Translations under genes and position numbers: made by a program
NCBI GenBank assembly: GCA_013397435.1
Contig: VZRG01000188.1
Span: 186,001-250,000 of the forward strand
Direction of reading: 5' to 3'
Length of the DNA: 64,000 nucleotides
From: Erythrocercus mccallii
Lineage: Eukaryota; Chordata; Aves; Passeriformes; Dicruridae
The notes under the pieces: generated by a model
Seen by the model: only the letters and a program-made list of their open reading frames with translations
Database searches by the model: none
Told to the model about the DNA's origin: nothing
In this document: piece after piece, positions 25,334 through 35,768 of the stretch
How positions within the stretch are numbered: position 1 is the first letter of the stretch
How the letters are laid out: the number at the start of each line of letters is the position of its first letter

Positions 25334-25375
25334 TCACTGTCGTGGGAAGGAACACCTTCCACTGGACCAGGTTTT
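25329..25375 (-). mobile_element. CR1 LINE (minus), right piece split by an LTR
   Basis: Continues the CR1 after the insertion: GTGGGAAGGAACACC and TTCCACTGGACCAGG align to the expected GGGCAGGGACACCTTCCACTAGACCAGG block (read in pieces). The CR1 then ends by 5' truncation. Confidence 0.9.
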
Positions 25376-27028
25376 CAGGTTTCCTGAGGTGCTTTTAATT
25401 AGTAAGAAGCTCTTTAAATAACAGAACCTCCTTAAATAAAGAGTTTCAGTCACTTCCCCACATGTGCAAATAGAGAGGAGAAATGTATGCTAAATAAGAG
25501 AAAAACCTTTCGTCTTTAGTTGAATGTGATTGTAGTTTGCTATTAAAGTTTAACTAAATAAGGGTTTTTAAGGATTTTTCTTTAAATTTATTAAAAGAAG
25601 AAAAGCTATAAAGATCTGCTGCTTTTGTTGTTTGTTTTTTTTAATGTGTAGATATTTCTTTGTTCTTTTGGAATTTTCTTTTTTTTTTGTTCATTTGGAT
25701 ATTCTCTGGAATATTTTTTCCTCTGAAGTATCTGAAAACCACTGGTCTTGCTCCCTTCTGAAGTCAGTCACTCGGAGGGAGATTCAGGCTTTTGAAAGGT
25801 CTGGTTTTCCTCAGCAGTTCTTATCTCCAGTTCCCAAACTGAGGCACAGACTCTGCAGTCACACAGATTGCACAGGAAGGTGAAGCACCTATTGATCCAG
25901 TGGAGAAACTGCTGTTCCTTGTGCAGATGTGCACACATTGTCTACTTTCTTCCTGGGTATGTTCATAAAGGCTTGCACATGCTTTTTAACTAAGAGCTCA
26001 CATGGCTGGAACTTGTCTGCTTTTAACAGTATTTTAGCAGGCTTAAAAAAAATTAATTCAGTTTTACTGTTGGAAGTGAAGTGACAGATGGTAAAAGAGC
26101 AGGAGGGTTAACAGGAAGAATATTGTGGGAGTCTGTGCAGATACACTTAGCTAATAAATAAGGTGGAGATAATGCCTGTGAATATATATAAATATATTAA
26201 AAAATAAAACAATACAAAACCTGGAAGCAAGTTTGTTAATATCTCCCTTTTTTATAATAATGATTCTTAAATCTAGCAAAGCACTTTTTGAGAGTATATT
26301 TGATGGAGGAATCACTGTGTGTTGCCATGGTTTTACGTTTTCTTTTTCAGAGTGGAACCACACATTTAAAAAAGAAACCTTTACCTTGTTGCTATGCAAA
26401 CACAACTTGGTGTTATTACATCCCCAGAAAGCAGAACAACAATATTGCAAGAAAGTCAATATTCTGATAAGATAAATGCTCCTTTTCTTTGCCCTTTCAC
26501 TCAAATGCAATGCTGCAGTAATACTTAAATCTGATTAACTCTCTGGAGGCCAGGCTGCAAAATTTCCAATGTGCTTCTCATTTCTGTAAAAAAATTGCCC
26601 ACTAATATCCTACCCATGGCTCTATTCAGATCCAAACTCTAACCTCGTGATATAAAGGTTTGCTCCCAAGTAGCAAAATTTAGTTCAGGCTTGATAGGAT
26701 TTTGTTCCAAGTGATTGGGAAGCATCTCTTGCTAAAAAGGGATCAAAGGTCCTTTTTACATGTTGTGTTTATGCTACTCTATGCTACAGCTGCCTACTTT
26801 ATTCTACAAGCAGTGATGTGGTTGCTGCCATATCCATCACCTTGGGTTTCCTCTTCATCCACTGGGATATATGCAGTGCCAGGGAGCAGCTGGATCTGCC
26901 AGGGGGCAGCTGGATCTGCCAAGTCCCGATTCCCTTTTTCCACAGCCCAGTTCTGCTGAAAGATAAAATCAGTGATACCAGCTTGGGCAGCTTTTCCACT
27001 AGAAAGATAGAAGAGATTCATAACCATA
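25376..27028. other. Single-copy stretch with small repeats
   Basis: About 1.65 kb. An AT-rich palindromic patch lies near 26180-26210, and a 20-bp tandem doublet is annotated separately at 26879-26918. T-rich DNA at 25620-25700 carries no recognised feature. Confidence 0.5.
26879..26918. repeat. 20-bp tandem doublet
   Basis: Two head-to-tail copies (26879-26898, 26899-26918) of a 20-bp unit containing GCAGCTGGATCTG, with one mismatch. Confidence 0.85.
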
Positions 27029-27265
27029 AAATCACGACAGAATCATTGAATTATTTGGGTTTGAAAGAACTTTAAAGATCATCTTGTTCCACTCCCTGCC
27101 ATGGGCAGGGACACCTTCCACTATCCCAGATTGTTTAAAGCCCATCCAACCCGGCCTTGGACACTTCCAAGGATGGGGCAGCCACAGCTTCTCTGGACAA
27201 CCTGTGCCAGGGCCTCACCACCCTCACAGGGAAGATTTACTCATAACATTTAATCTAAACTTGAC
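27029..27265 (-). mobile_element. CR1 LINE (minus), left piece split by an LTR
   Basis: AAATCACGACAGAATCATTG, CCATGGGCAGGGACACCTTC, CATCCAACCCGGCCTTGGAC, CTTCTCTGGACAACCTGTGC and TTAATCTAAACTTGAC. The match resumes at 27567 with the next expected block. Confidence 0.95.
27260..27265. repeat. Target-site duplication, left copy (CTTGAC)
   Basis: Six bases identical to 27567-27572, flanking the LTR; the sequence belongs to the host CR1. Confidence 0.9.
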
Positions 27266-27566
27266 TGTGGGTCTGATTTTCTGAGTTTGTAAAATTTTCA
27301 GCCTGTTAGTGGCTGATTCTTTCTGTGGCTGATTCATTCCTTTCAAGGACGCTGCATGTAAACAGCCCTTTGTTTTCATAATATTTCTAAGCTATCATAT
27401 GTTTCTATTATTTAATCAATGAAGAGAAGTGCTGTCGTTACTAAACCAATCTTAAGGTTCTTTAGCAGAGCATGTTATAAAAGGGCTGTGTAAAATTAAA
27501 AATAAAGTCTTTTCTGATTTTCTTCTACCTAGAGTCAAGCTCTTCATTTCGTGTCCAACAGCGACA
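27266..27566 (+). mobile_element. Solo LTR, class II (ERVK-like), plus, 301 bp
   Basis: Begins TGTGGGTCTGATTTTCTGAG and ends TTCGTGTCCAACAGCGACA, i.e. TG...CA termini. A perfect 6-bp duplication CTTGAC lies on each side (27260-27265 and 27567-27572); 6 bp is the size made by alpharetrovirus/ERVK-like integrases. A TATA-like TTATAAAAG is at 27475-27483 and AATAAA at 27501-27506, the expected U3/R order, with about 60 bp of R/U5 after the polyadenylation signal. No internal retroviral genes remain. A sister copy is at 58447-58789. Confidence 0.92.
27475..27506 (+). promoter_or_regulatory. LTR promoter/poly(A) core (TATA-like and AATAAA)
   Basis: TTATAAAAG at 27475-27483 and AATAAA at 27501-27506 within the LTR. 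The spacing is compact, as in short class II LTRs. Whether it is still active cannot be told. Confidence 0.6.
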
Positions 27567-27620
27567 CTTGACCTCTTTCCATTTAAAGGTATTCCCCTTG
27601 TCCTATCACTACCCATTTGT
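27567..27620 (-). mobile_element. CR1 LINE (minus), right piece split by an LTR
   Basis: CTTGACCTCTTTCCATTTAA then AGGTATTCCCCTTGTCCTAT and CACTACCC continue the CR1 exactly where 27265 stops, once one copy of the 6-bp duplication is removed. Confidence 0.9.
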
Positions 27621-30600
27621 TCCATAATTCTCTGTCAGAGGAGGTGGGTGGCTGTTCCAGTTCCTGGGATGATCACTGGCTGAACAAGGACTGTTTAAGC
27701 AGATGAAATTGAACCCCATTCTCATTTGGACTCAGTTGCATTACTGTACCTTTAAGCTTGCCCAGATGAGAAAATTATTTACCCTGCAGCTTGGTTCAAA
27801 CTCTTAATTATCAGAAATGTAAAATGGCAGTAAACATGCAATATAACAAAGAAATCAATTCAGCACAGATACAGGGAAACAGATCCAAACATGATCACAG
27901 GACAATGCTTCCAGCAAACTTTTGTAACCAGAATACAATGGAAACTTGAGCATTTCTTCCTCTTCCCCTTATAACATAAAGGGCTGTGTCATACTATGAT
28001 TGCGGTAATCCAGTACTGTGCTACATCACAACGTGTCTGCCAGGGCAGCCTGTCACAAAACATGCCACCTATTAGCCCAGGCATTAATTATATTTTTCTT
28101 CTTGCTCTGTGCAGAGTCTATAACCAGGCCATGAAGAGAAACATCCGACTCTGGTTTAGGAGTTAGTGAAAGCAGTGAATGAGATTCGTTCCACAGCCAA
28201 TCTCCTTTGATTTACTTCATTAACCAATGAACTAATTAGATTTCTTGCTCCTCAAAACATATTCTGAGAGTCTTATTTTGGCAGTTACAAAGCCTGACAT
28301 TAATTTTTCGGTGCCTCTTTAACCCATTTAATAATGGATTAACATTGAAAGAGCTGGAAAGAATAATTACTGCTTAAATGAAAAGTATTGAGAAAAAACT
28401 AATCACCTCTAAAACTTTAGAGATTAAGTTTCATGCAGCTCTTATTTTTTTACCTGCAGGGCAAATATTTTCACTTTGAGGTGTTTACTTCTTTTCACAT
28501 TCCTCTGAAGTGTCTGTTCAGACACATCATCAGGTTGTTGGGCTGCTTATCTGAGTTTAAATGGCAGCTACTTTCCTGGAACAAGAAGATTGCAAAAATT
28601 AGAAATTGAACTTAAACCTCTGAACTTTCCAGTATCTAGTTCAACTCTTTTTTCAAACAGGCTGCATCTTGCAGTCCTCAAATGACCTACTCATTAAAAT
28701 GGTAGTTCCAGGAACAGCATCCCAAGGACCATCCCTTCTGGTAATTTCATGCTAGAAAGATGTCCTTGGAGATCACTGCTGTTGAGAACTCAGAAATTCT
28801 GAATTTGAGACAAGAGCATCAATTTCTCTCAGCTGAAAACAAAGGCAAAACACAGCTTTGGTGTGTCTGGAGAGGCTGGTTCAGCCCTGAAGCCGAAACT
28901 CTCACTCAGGAGACTTTGTACTTAGAGAGATTAAGAAGAGAGGCCTCAAAATACAAACAGTGCCCTCCCATCCCAGCTGAGCACTGATGGAGAGGGAATT
29001 CACTGCAGGATATACAGTGGCATTTAACCCAAGGCATTTTACTGTCTTGTTTTACCCTGTTAGGACATTTGCAGTGATCAATTATCATCAAGCTGATGTC
29101 TGGAGGCAAATTTCATCTCTATAACTGCCAAACCTTTTCAAAGACATCTCATTCTAATCCAACCCCAACATGATCATGAGGCAAAGAGGCTTTTAGTCAC
29201 ATTGCTCCAGGTGGTATCTACTGCTTTGGTGAATATGCAATATACAACTTCTTTTTTTCTTTTTTTTTTCTGTCCCTGGAAAGTTTTGGAGTTTTTTTCC
29301 CTGCCTGCACTTGAGCTAAATTAACTGTCTGCAGATAATGAACACCAGAACATAGCTGGTTTGGTGTATGCTATGCATTGCTGTCTGAGGAAGAAAAATA
29401 GAATTTGAATGCATTTTTACAGCCATCCACGTATTAACCTCTTTGATAATTTCTGCACAACATTTTTATATTATTCTACAAGGGCCATTCTCTTGCTTTG
29501 CTTCACTTCCTACAAACAGCTTGTCCTGAGCAAATTTCCTTTCACAAAGAATGCAAGATGCATTAAGTCTTGGATAGCTTCCTAAACTGAAATCATCTAT
29601 CAAGAGAGACTGTGAAATAAATTTTCTCTTTATTTATTTTTAATAAAAAAATTTAGAACTTTAATCCGGGCTGTCTATAAATTCAAGATTTAATTTCATG
29701 GTCTCGATTCCCCAAACTTACTGGAAGATGAACAATTATCACTGCTCTCTAAGTTAATTTCTTTCTTCAGGACAAGGTCCTTTGGTGGCTGTTTCTCTTG
29801 TGACATTCTCTCTGTTTGCCCTAAATCATTGATCTCATAAGGGTTTAGGGTTAAGATCAGCAAAAGAAAACAAAAGCAAATGTTCTGAACCTCAGCTCTA
29901 CTTCTGTGTCATTGAAAACAAATATCCTTGAACAAGTCACAGCAAAATTTCTATGTAAAGAGAAAACACCCCAATGCACAGAAACTCTCTAAGTATGGTG
30001 AACAGAGTATGGGTTCAGCCATTTCCTGAGCTTTTTTTAAAAACAATAGCTAAATAAATGTGATTGTGATGAAATCAGATGAATTGCAATCAGATAATCC
30101 CCTCTGAGCTTCTTTTAGGGATTCCGTAAAAGCCAGTTCAGTCAGGTTTTCCTCTACAGATTTCTTTTGTGCCACACCAGCACCTCTAATGATGGTAGCA
30201 GTTTCTATCAGGTGATGCTTTTTATGTTTTAATCACTCTGTCGGCCAGAATAGAACAGAATTCCACCCAGCAATTAACAGGTTTACCCTCTCTGTGGGAA
30301 GATGGAAGCAAAAACATCCTGACATTCTTGAAACCTGTATTTCAGCACTGTGTGTAGCAAACACAGTGGTGATCAACCCATTAAAGGACAGAATCTATTT
30401 CTATACTGCTTGCATCTGATAGCTGAAGGCTAAGACCACTGCAGCTGTGTTTTTAAGAATTCTCCAAACCTCTCATTGAGATCCTTTGCTCCAAGAAAAA
30501 GGACCCTGCATTCCCGGCAGCTGTTTTGCTCCTTATGATATTAAGAAGATTTTTTCTGCCTGGAATTTGGAAGGACGTTCCTGGACATAAGCAGAGCTGT

Positions 30601-31221
30601 GCTCTGAAGAACAGATTTTTGTACTGTGGCTCTGTTTACACAACCCTGTGATCAGGCACAGTGATTCACAGTGCTGTGTGAAAATGTAATATCACAGGAT
30701 TGCTGCTGCAGATAAAGAGAGATCCCCTCCTCAGCTTGCTCTATCAGACACAGTGAACTCAAATGCCCCAGCTCTTCATCCTACTAAACCTTCCTTATGC
30801 TGACTGCTAAGAGATCACATCAATCCTGCTTTTAGTGTTGTCACACATGTAACCATCTGGCATCAGGACAAGTGCCAAAACATGACTTGCATATTTGCTG
30901 GATTGGGGGACAGACGTGTTTGACTGTGAACTGAGCCAATTTTTTGTGGTATGCACAAATATTGCTTCTCCCCACAGCTTGGAGAACACAAGTTTTCACA
31001 GAGCTTGTTAACTCCAGTCCTCATCTCCTGCATTCTGCCCCTGTTCTGAGCTGTAAAAAGTCTTTATGTTTGGCAGGTCAGTAAAAATCAGAGCATCATC
31101 CTGTTTATTTTATAGCTAACTTCATTAGCAAGAAACAGCAAGGACTGAAATACAGGGCTGTAAAAGCCCAGCTTAGGTTTGTAATGAAATGTAATTCAAG
31201 TAATTAGTCCACTTAAACTTT
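27621..31221. other. Single-copy stretch; right end may be a 3' UTR
   Basis: About 3.6 kb with no recognisable repeat. A pyrimidine tract lies at about 29248-29273. A plus-strand 75-codon frame (28760-28987) looks mildly coding-like but has no recognised domain. If the exon candidate at 31222-31497 is real, roughly 31085-31221 would be its 3' UTR, with AATAAA on the minus strand at 31109-31104. Confidence 0.45.
31104..31109 (-). terminator. Candidate polyadenylation signal (AATAAA, minus)
   Basis: The plus strand reads TTTATT, i.e. AATAAA on the minus strand, about 113 nt after the stop codon of the exon candidate at 31222-31497. AATAAA is frequent in AT-rich DNA, so it counts only together with the exon candidate. 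Confidence 0.3.
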
Positions 31222-31497
31222 CTAATGTTGTCTCTTGGTTTCCAAAGTGCTAAAATTCTTCTTAATGGCTTTTCCACGGTTTTTCATTGGTTTGGCATCC
31301 TGGCTTTCGGCATGAAAGAACAGGCCATATCTTAATATCTCTGTTCTTTGTGCCAGGATCTCAGATGGTACTTGTTGACGTGACTCCCACGGAGCCAGTT
31401 GAAATATGTCACTTTTCACCAGCTGAACCTTGTGGTGCTTTTCATTAACAAGTCTCAAAGAACTCAGCTGTACTTCCAGTTCAGTCTCCATTTCTGC
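31222..31497 (-). CDS. Candidate 3'-terminal coding exon, unidentified protein
   Basis: Minus-strand frame of 91 sense codons ending in TAG at 31224-31222. It is preceded by a strong 3' splice site: a pyrimidine-rich stretch ending TTTCTTTTCCTACTGTTAG, after which the exon would start GCAGAAATGGAG at 31497 in phase 0. The peptide is rich in E, K, Q, L and R. It begins AEMETELEVQLSSLRLVNEK, which could form a short coiled coil, and later has APWESRQQVPSEIL and a basic C-terminus ending ETKRQH. Codon choice looks like coding (many CTG, GAG, AAG). Several CpGs survive in a CpG-poor region, which suggests constraint. AATAAA follows about 113 nt downstream. I do not recognise the protein. The ATG inside could be a start, but with an acceptor directly upstream a continuing exon is likelier. 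Open frames of about 90 codons arise by chance in 64 kb, so this remains a candidate; upstream exons would lie at higher coordinates. Confidence 0.38.
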   Translation of the reverse strand, partial: AEMETELEVQLSSLRLVNEKHHKVQLVKSDIFQLAPWESRQQVPSEILAQRTEILRYGLFFHAESQDAKPMKNRGKAIKKNFSTLETKRQH

Positions 31498-31621
31498 CTA
31501 ACAGTAGGAAAAGAAATCAACTAAAAAAGTAAGTTCATAACTTTACAGTGAATTTCTTTGCACTTGTGTTGTGCAGTTCCTCTTCTTGGACTTAATAGAT
31601 CTGAAACTTAGATCTCTTGGG

Positions 31622-32112
31622 ACTCCACCTGCAGAGCTGCCTCCAGCTCTGGGGTCCCAGCACAGGAAGGACATGGAGATGTTGGAATGAGCTCAGAGGA
31701 GGCCACCAAGATGATCAGGGGGATGGAGCAGCTCTGCTGTGAGGAAAGTCTGAGAAAATCAGGATTATTCAGCCTGGAGAAGAGAAGGTTTTGGGGTGAC
31801 TTAACTGTGGCCTTCCAGGACCTGAAAAGGGCCTGTAAGAAAGATGGAGAGGGATGATGTACAAGCACATGTAGTGACAGGACAAGGAGAAATGGCTCCA
31901 AATTGAAAGAGAGTAGTTCTAGAGTAGATACTGAGATGAAGTTGTTTACTCAGAGAGTGATGAGGCCCTGGAACAGGCTGTGAAGAGAAGTTATGGTGGC
32001 TCAATCCCTGGAAGTGTCCAAGGCCAGGCTGGATGTAACTCTGAGCAACCTGGAATAGTGGGAGTTATCCCTGCTCATGGTAGGGGGTGGAACTGAATGA
32101 CCTTGAAGAACG
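31622..32112 (+). mobile_element. CR1 LINE fragment (plus), ~490 bp
   Basis: CAGCTCTGGGGTCCCAGCAC, AGGAAGGACATGGAGATGTT, TTCAGCCTGGAGAAGAGAAG, GTGGCCTTCCAGGACCTGAA, CATGTAGTGACAGGACAAGG, GAGGCCCTGGAACAGGCTGT and GGAAGTGTCCAAGGCCAGGC appear in sense CR1 order. It includes the end of ORF2 and most of the 3' UTR; the final octamer tail is eroded. It would lie in the intron upstream of the minus-strand exon candidate. Confidence 0.95.
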
Positions 32113-34986
32113 CTGGGTGCAGTTAGACCATGTATGCTGAACATTCTGTGGACCACTTAAATGTCAGGAACTCTAATCCCAACTTTTTTCTGAGTTCTGA
32201 GTTTGTTTAAGTTGCTAATGAATTAAAGGACATGTTCTTTGACAATTTTTTTCCCCTTGATTTTCCTGTGCTGTTTACTTAAAACTGGACAGAAAACAAT
32301 TTCCATTCTGTGGGGGAGGGATGAAAAAAACAACAAAGCAAAGTAATTTCAAAACATTTTATTTTTAATCTGATTGAATCTCATGGTAATCGTATGCAAA
32401 GCTTGATAAGAAATGGTAATATAACCTAGACAACTTTCTCAGAAAGAGAACTAATCAGATGTGTTTTCAGAAAAACACTTAAAAGTGTTCAAAGCAACCT
32501 TCATAGCCTTTGAAAAAGTATGTGTAACTTTTAGACAAAATTTTGTGAACAGTTTGCATGGGATTCATGTCACTTAATTTCACCAATGAAATGAAATTTC
32601 ACCAATGAGGACAATAAGTCTCTAAGCTAAATTGAAGTTTCCCTCCAGAGCAGAACATTACCACAGTCATCATGCTGGTTTGGAGACATAAGCAAGACAG
32701 AATTTGTAAGGAGAGGTAATATTTTTATTATGTCATTTTACACAGTTGGAAAAACTTAAACACGTTGTTCAGTTACTCACACTTCAGATCTGAAACTGAA
32801 GATGGAGAAAAAAAATGCACTTCTAGTGGGTGATTCATCCCTTCTTAAGATAGATTGGATGATTCACCCTCTGTAGGTGCTTATTCATCTCTATTGACCA
32901 GAGAAAGGTTCTGGCTGACAAGTAACAGTAAACACCTAACTCCAAGACAGAAAGAAAAATAGAATAGATGATATGGACTCCACTTTACAGTTATAAGGTG
33001 AACCCTCATGTGAACTTTATTCTTTTTTCCATTTTTTGCATTGATTCAGGTGCAAATTCTGAGTATAATTACAATTGTTATTCTTTAGATACTGACAACC
33101 TATACATTGTCCTGTGAAGACCAGTCAGAAACATTTTGCTGTTCACAATGACTAAATTATCTATACTCAGAGAGACATTTTTGCTCTCTAAACAATTCAG
33201 AGCACTCCTGGAAAACAGATCTAGGAAACTTCAAGGATTATAATATCTCACATTATTATCTGGTTGATTTCAGTTGATGATGAAATGACAACTGCAGAAT
33301 GCTGTAGAAAAAACATCCTGCTGAATACTGAGAACTGCTGAATATGTTCTCTCTGTCTCTCTGATGTCCTCAACACGTGATCCCATATTTTCCATATGAC
33401 ATAAACATACAAACACCTTTCTTTTTTTGTCTCTCACTGTGATTAACAGTGAATTTTAATAATAACTAGTTTAATTAAAGGTCAGTACTTGCTGGACACC
33501 ATTCCTTAATCATTCTGGTAAAGGACAAGTGTTTATAAAGGGTAAATAAACACATCAGTGTAAGTGAAATGCCAATCTAACTGGAGATTTCTCCTGTGTG
33601 TGAAGGATGGCTGCCCAAGACAATGATAAGGTGGGATGTATTGTCAGAAATAGTATCAGTTGTTCATTTAGTTGGGCTTGAGACAGAAATTGATCCATTT
33701 TCTCTCTCTCTGGTGATGTTGGGCCTTCTGGAAAGAGGAAGGTCAAGAGGAAGAGTAAGGCTGAGAAAAAGCAACACAACTTTAAAAAAGAGACCAAAAC
33801 CATCCGACAGTCAGATTTCCCACGGGCATCTTTAACCAGTGACTCAGGAACAAACCAGATGTGGTTTCCAGAGGCAGATCAAGCTGAACTGACTCAGGAG
33901 AGACTGGATACTGAAATACAGTCCTTGAAGCCAAGATATTTCTGTTTTACCTCTGTTAAGTTATGGGGCTTTTTCCCTCAATACCTATGACCATTTCTGC
34001 CCCTGGTTGACGAGTGAACACTAACAACAGCAACATCCTCTGAAATTCCAGCAGTTCTTTTACAAGATGCTAGGTAGGTATTGCCTTACTCTGCTTTTGG
34101 TCCCTTCCAGGGGTCTTTACCTACTCTGGACATGCACAACAGAGACAAAGGCAGAAGCCTGGGGACATGACTTCACTCTGGATGAGACTGAAGACCAGAT
34201 TGCATTTGCATAGATGCCACTGGAGGGGAGAGAGGCCAAAGCAGAGCAGCCAGAGTTCTGCTTCTCTTCATCTCTCATGAAAGTCAAATATCTCTGCTCC
34301 TCCAAGCACGCTTCCTGGTGTGCATTCCCTCCAGCTGATGAGGTTCATCCACCCTGACTAATGGACCTGCTGAGAGAAGCCAAATGCTGCAGAGCATTAT
34401 GTGGCTCACTGGAGAGCCAAGACTGGCATGCTCTGCCCATCCTGAACCCATTTGTAATTTGCCTAATTCTGTGAATGCTGTGGATAACTGCCAGGTGATT
34501 GCTAGAGGTACACATATATTAGAGTCTGGCATGGGTAAGGATGAGAAATTTGTGAAAATTTAGTTATTTTTTTGTCTTGTGTCCTTTATAATTATATAAT
34601 TTGCTATTAGTGACTAGGTGTCCTGACCTTTTTTTTTTTAAACATTTTCCCACCCTTTTCAACAAGCTATTAAACAGTGAAATGGACGAGTTTTCCTTCT
34701 TGTGCGAATTTCCATAAAGTTTAGACTGTGTGCTTTTCCAAGTGTTGCAGAGGCAAGCAAATCTTCAGGGAAGTTATGCAAATGGTGGGATGCAGAGCGT
34801 GGCTGGGAGCACACGACTGTGTGGATACAGCTCTGGCCATGGACTTAGCAGGGTATTAGTCCTAGCTTTGCTTTCTCTCTGCTCTGTGATTATTGCCACA
34901 TCACTCCAGGCTGCACGCTGTACCCAAAGCAGTAGGTTGTAAAGGATATATTTGTCTAAGCTGTCTCCACTCTTTTCATCTCATTT
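32113..34986. other. Single-copy stretch with a weak exon candidate
   Basis: About 2.9 kb with no repeat family recognised. A short direct repeat (13-14 bp core, period 19) starts at 32576. A plus-strand, basic, coding-like frame at 33736-33990 is described separately. Confidence 0.45.
33736..33990 (+). CDS. Weak candidate exon, basic unidentified peptide
   Basis: A stop-free plus-strand frame runs from 33694 to the TGA at 33988-33990. A TTTTCTCTCTCTCTGG tract at 33698-33712 is followed, about 20 nt later, by the first AG (33734-33735). An exon starting at 33736 would be in frame, beginning RKVKRKSKAEKKQ, which resembles a nuclear-localisation-like basic cluster, and later including EADQAELTQERLDTEIQSL. 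Codon use looks coding-like. Against it: no AATAAA close downstream, no recognised family, and a purine-rich strand gives K/R/E-rich frames by composition alone. It is on the strand opposite to the 31222-31497 candidate, so both cannot belong to one gene. Confidence 0.15.
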   Translation, partial: RKVKRKSKAEKKQHNFKKETKTIRQSDFPRASLTSDSGTNQMWFPEADQAELTQERLDTEIQSLKPRYFCFTSVKLWGFFPQYL

Positions 34987-35068
34987 TCACAGAATCACAG
35001 AATCAATCACAGAATCACAGAATCACAGAATCACAGAATCATAGAATCACAGAATCATTGAATCACAG
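34987..35068. repeat. Expanded CR1 tail microsatellite (octamer AATCACAG)n
   Basis: About ten tandem copies of the octamer CACAGAAT with small variants (CATAGAAT, CATTGAAT) and one 4-base insertion. CR1 3' ends normally carry only two to four copies, so this tail has expanded. It is continuous with the CR1 at 35069 onward. Confidence 0.9.
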
Positions 35069-35278
35069 GGTTGGAAGAGACCTTCGAGATTATTGAGTCC
35101 AACCCAACCCTAACACCACAATTAAACCATGGCACCAAGTGCCACATCCAGTCTTTTTTTAAACACATTCAGGGATGGTGACTCCAGCATCTCTTTGGGC
35201 AGATAATTCTACTGCTTTATCACTCTTTTCATAAAAACCTTTTTCCTAGTATCCTACCTATATTTCCCTTGGGGCAGC

Positions 35279-35667
35279 TTAAGACTGTCCTCTTGTTCTG
35301 TCACTTGCTGCCTCGAGAAAGAGACCCACCTGGCTGCAGCCACCTTTCAGGAAGATGTAGAGAGTGATAAGGTCACCTCTGATTCCCCTTTTCTCCAGGC
35401 TAAACAACCCTAGCTCCCTCAGTCGTTCCTCACAGAGTTTGTGTTCCAAGCCCCTCACCAGCCTCGTTGCCTCCTCTGGGCACACCCAAGTGTCTCAATG
35501 TCCTCCCTAAACTGAGGGGCCAGAAATGGACACAGCACTCGAGGTGTGGCCTCAGCAGTGCCCAGTACAGGGGAAGAATGAGCTCCCTGCTCCTGCTGGC
35601 CACACCATTCCTGATCCAGGCCAGGTACCATTGGCCTTCTTGGCCACCTGGGCACACCCTGGCTCAT
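35279..35667 (-). pseudogene. Broken CR1 ORF2 C-terminal remnant
   Basis: Three overlapping minus-strand frames together cover the end of the CR1 ORF2 protein (endonuclease/reverse transcriptase). LLRPHLECCVHFW reads in the first, APQFREDIETLGCAQRRQ in the second, and EEATRLVRGLEHK followed by ERLRELGLFSLEKR and RGDLITLY in the third. Two frameshifts are needed to pass between them, so it cannot make the protein. The reverse-transcriptase active-site region is absent, lost by 5' truncation. Confidence 0.85.
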
Positions 35668-35768
35668 GTTCAGCTGCTGTCACCAGTACCCCCGGGTCCC
35701 TTTCTGCCTGGACACTGTCCAGCCACACCATCCCCAGCCTATAACATTGCAGTGGATTATTGTGTCCA

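Larger units (their letters stand above)
34987..35768 (-). mobile_element. CR1 LINE (minus), longest copy in the window, ~780 bp
   Basis: Read on the minus strand this runs from the middle of the ORF2 C-terminal region through the 3' UTR to the octamer tail. Blocks seen on the plus strand include GGGTTGGAAGAGACCTTCGA, GAGTCCAACCCAACCCTAAC, TAAACCATGGCACCAAGTGC, AGGGATGGTGACTCCAGCAT, AAGGTCACCTCTGATTCCCC, TCTCCAGGCTAAACAACCCT, AGCTCCCTCAGTCGTTCCTC and ATGAGCTCCCTGCTCCTGCT. It is 5'-truncated at about 35768. Confidence 0.96.

Noticed and set aside
34284..34360. Short minus-strand exon after CTTCTCTCAGCAG
   Set aside because: Good acceptor, but only about 26 codons before a stop and no supporting signal.
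34987..35068. CRISPR-like direct repeats
   Set aside because: The octamers are contiguous with no spacers and belong to a CR1 tail in a vertebrate genome.
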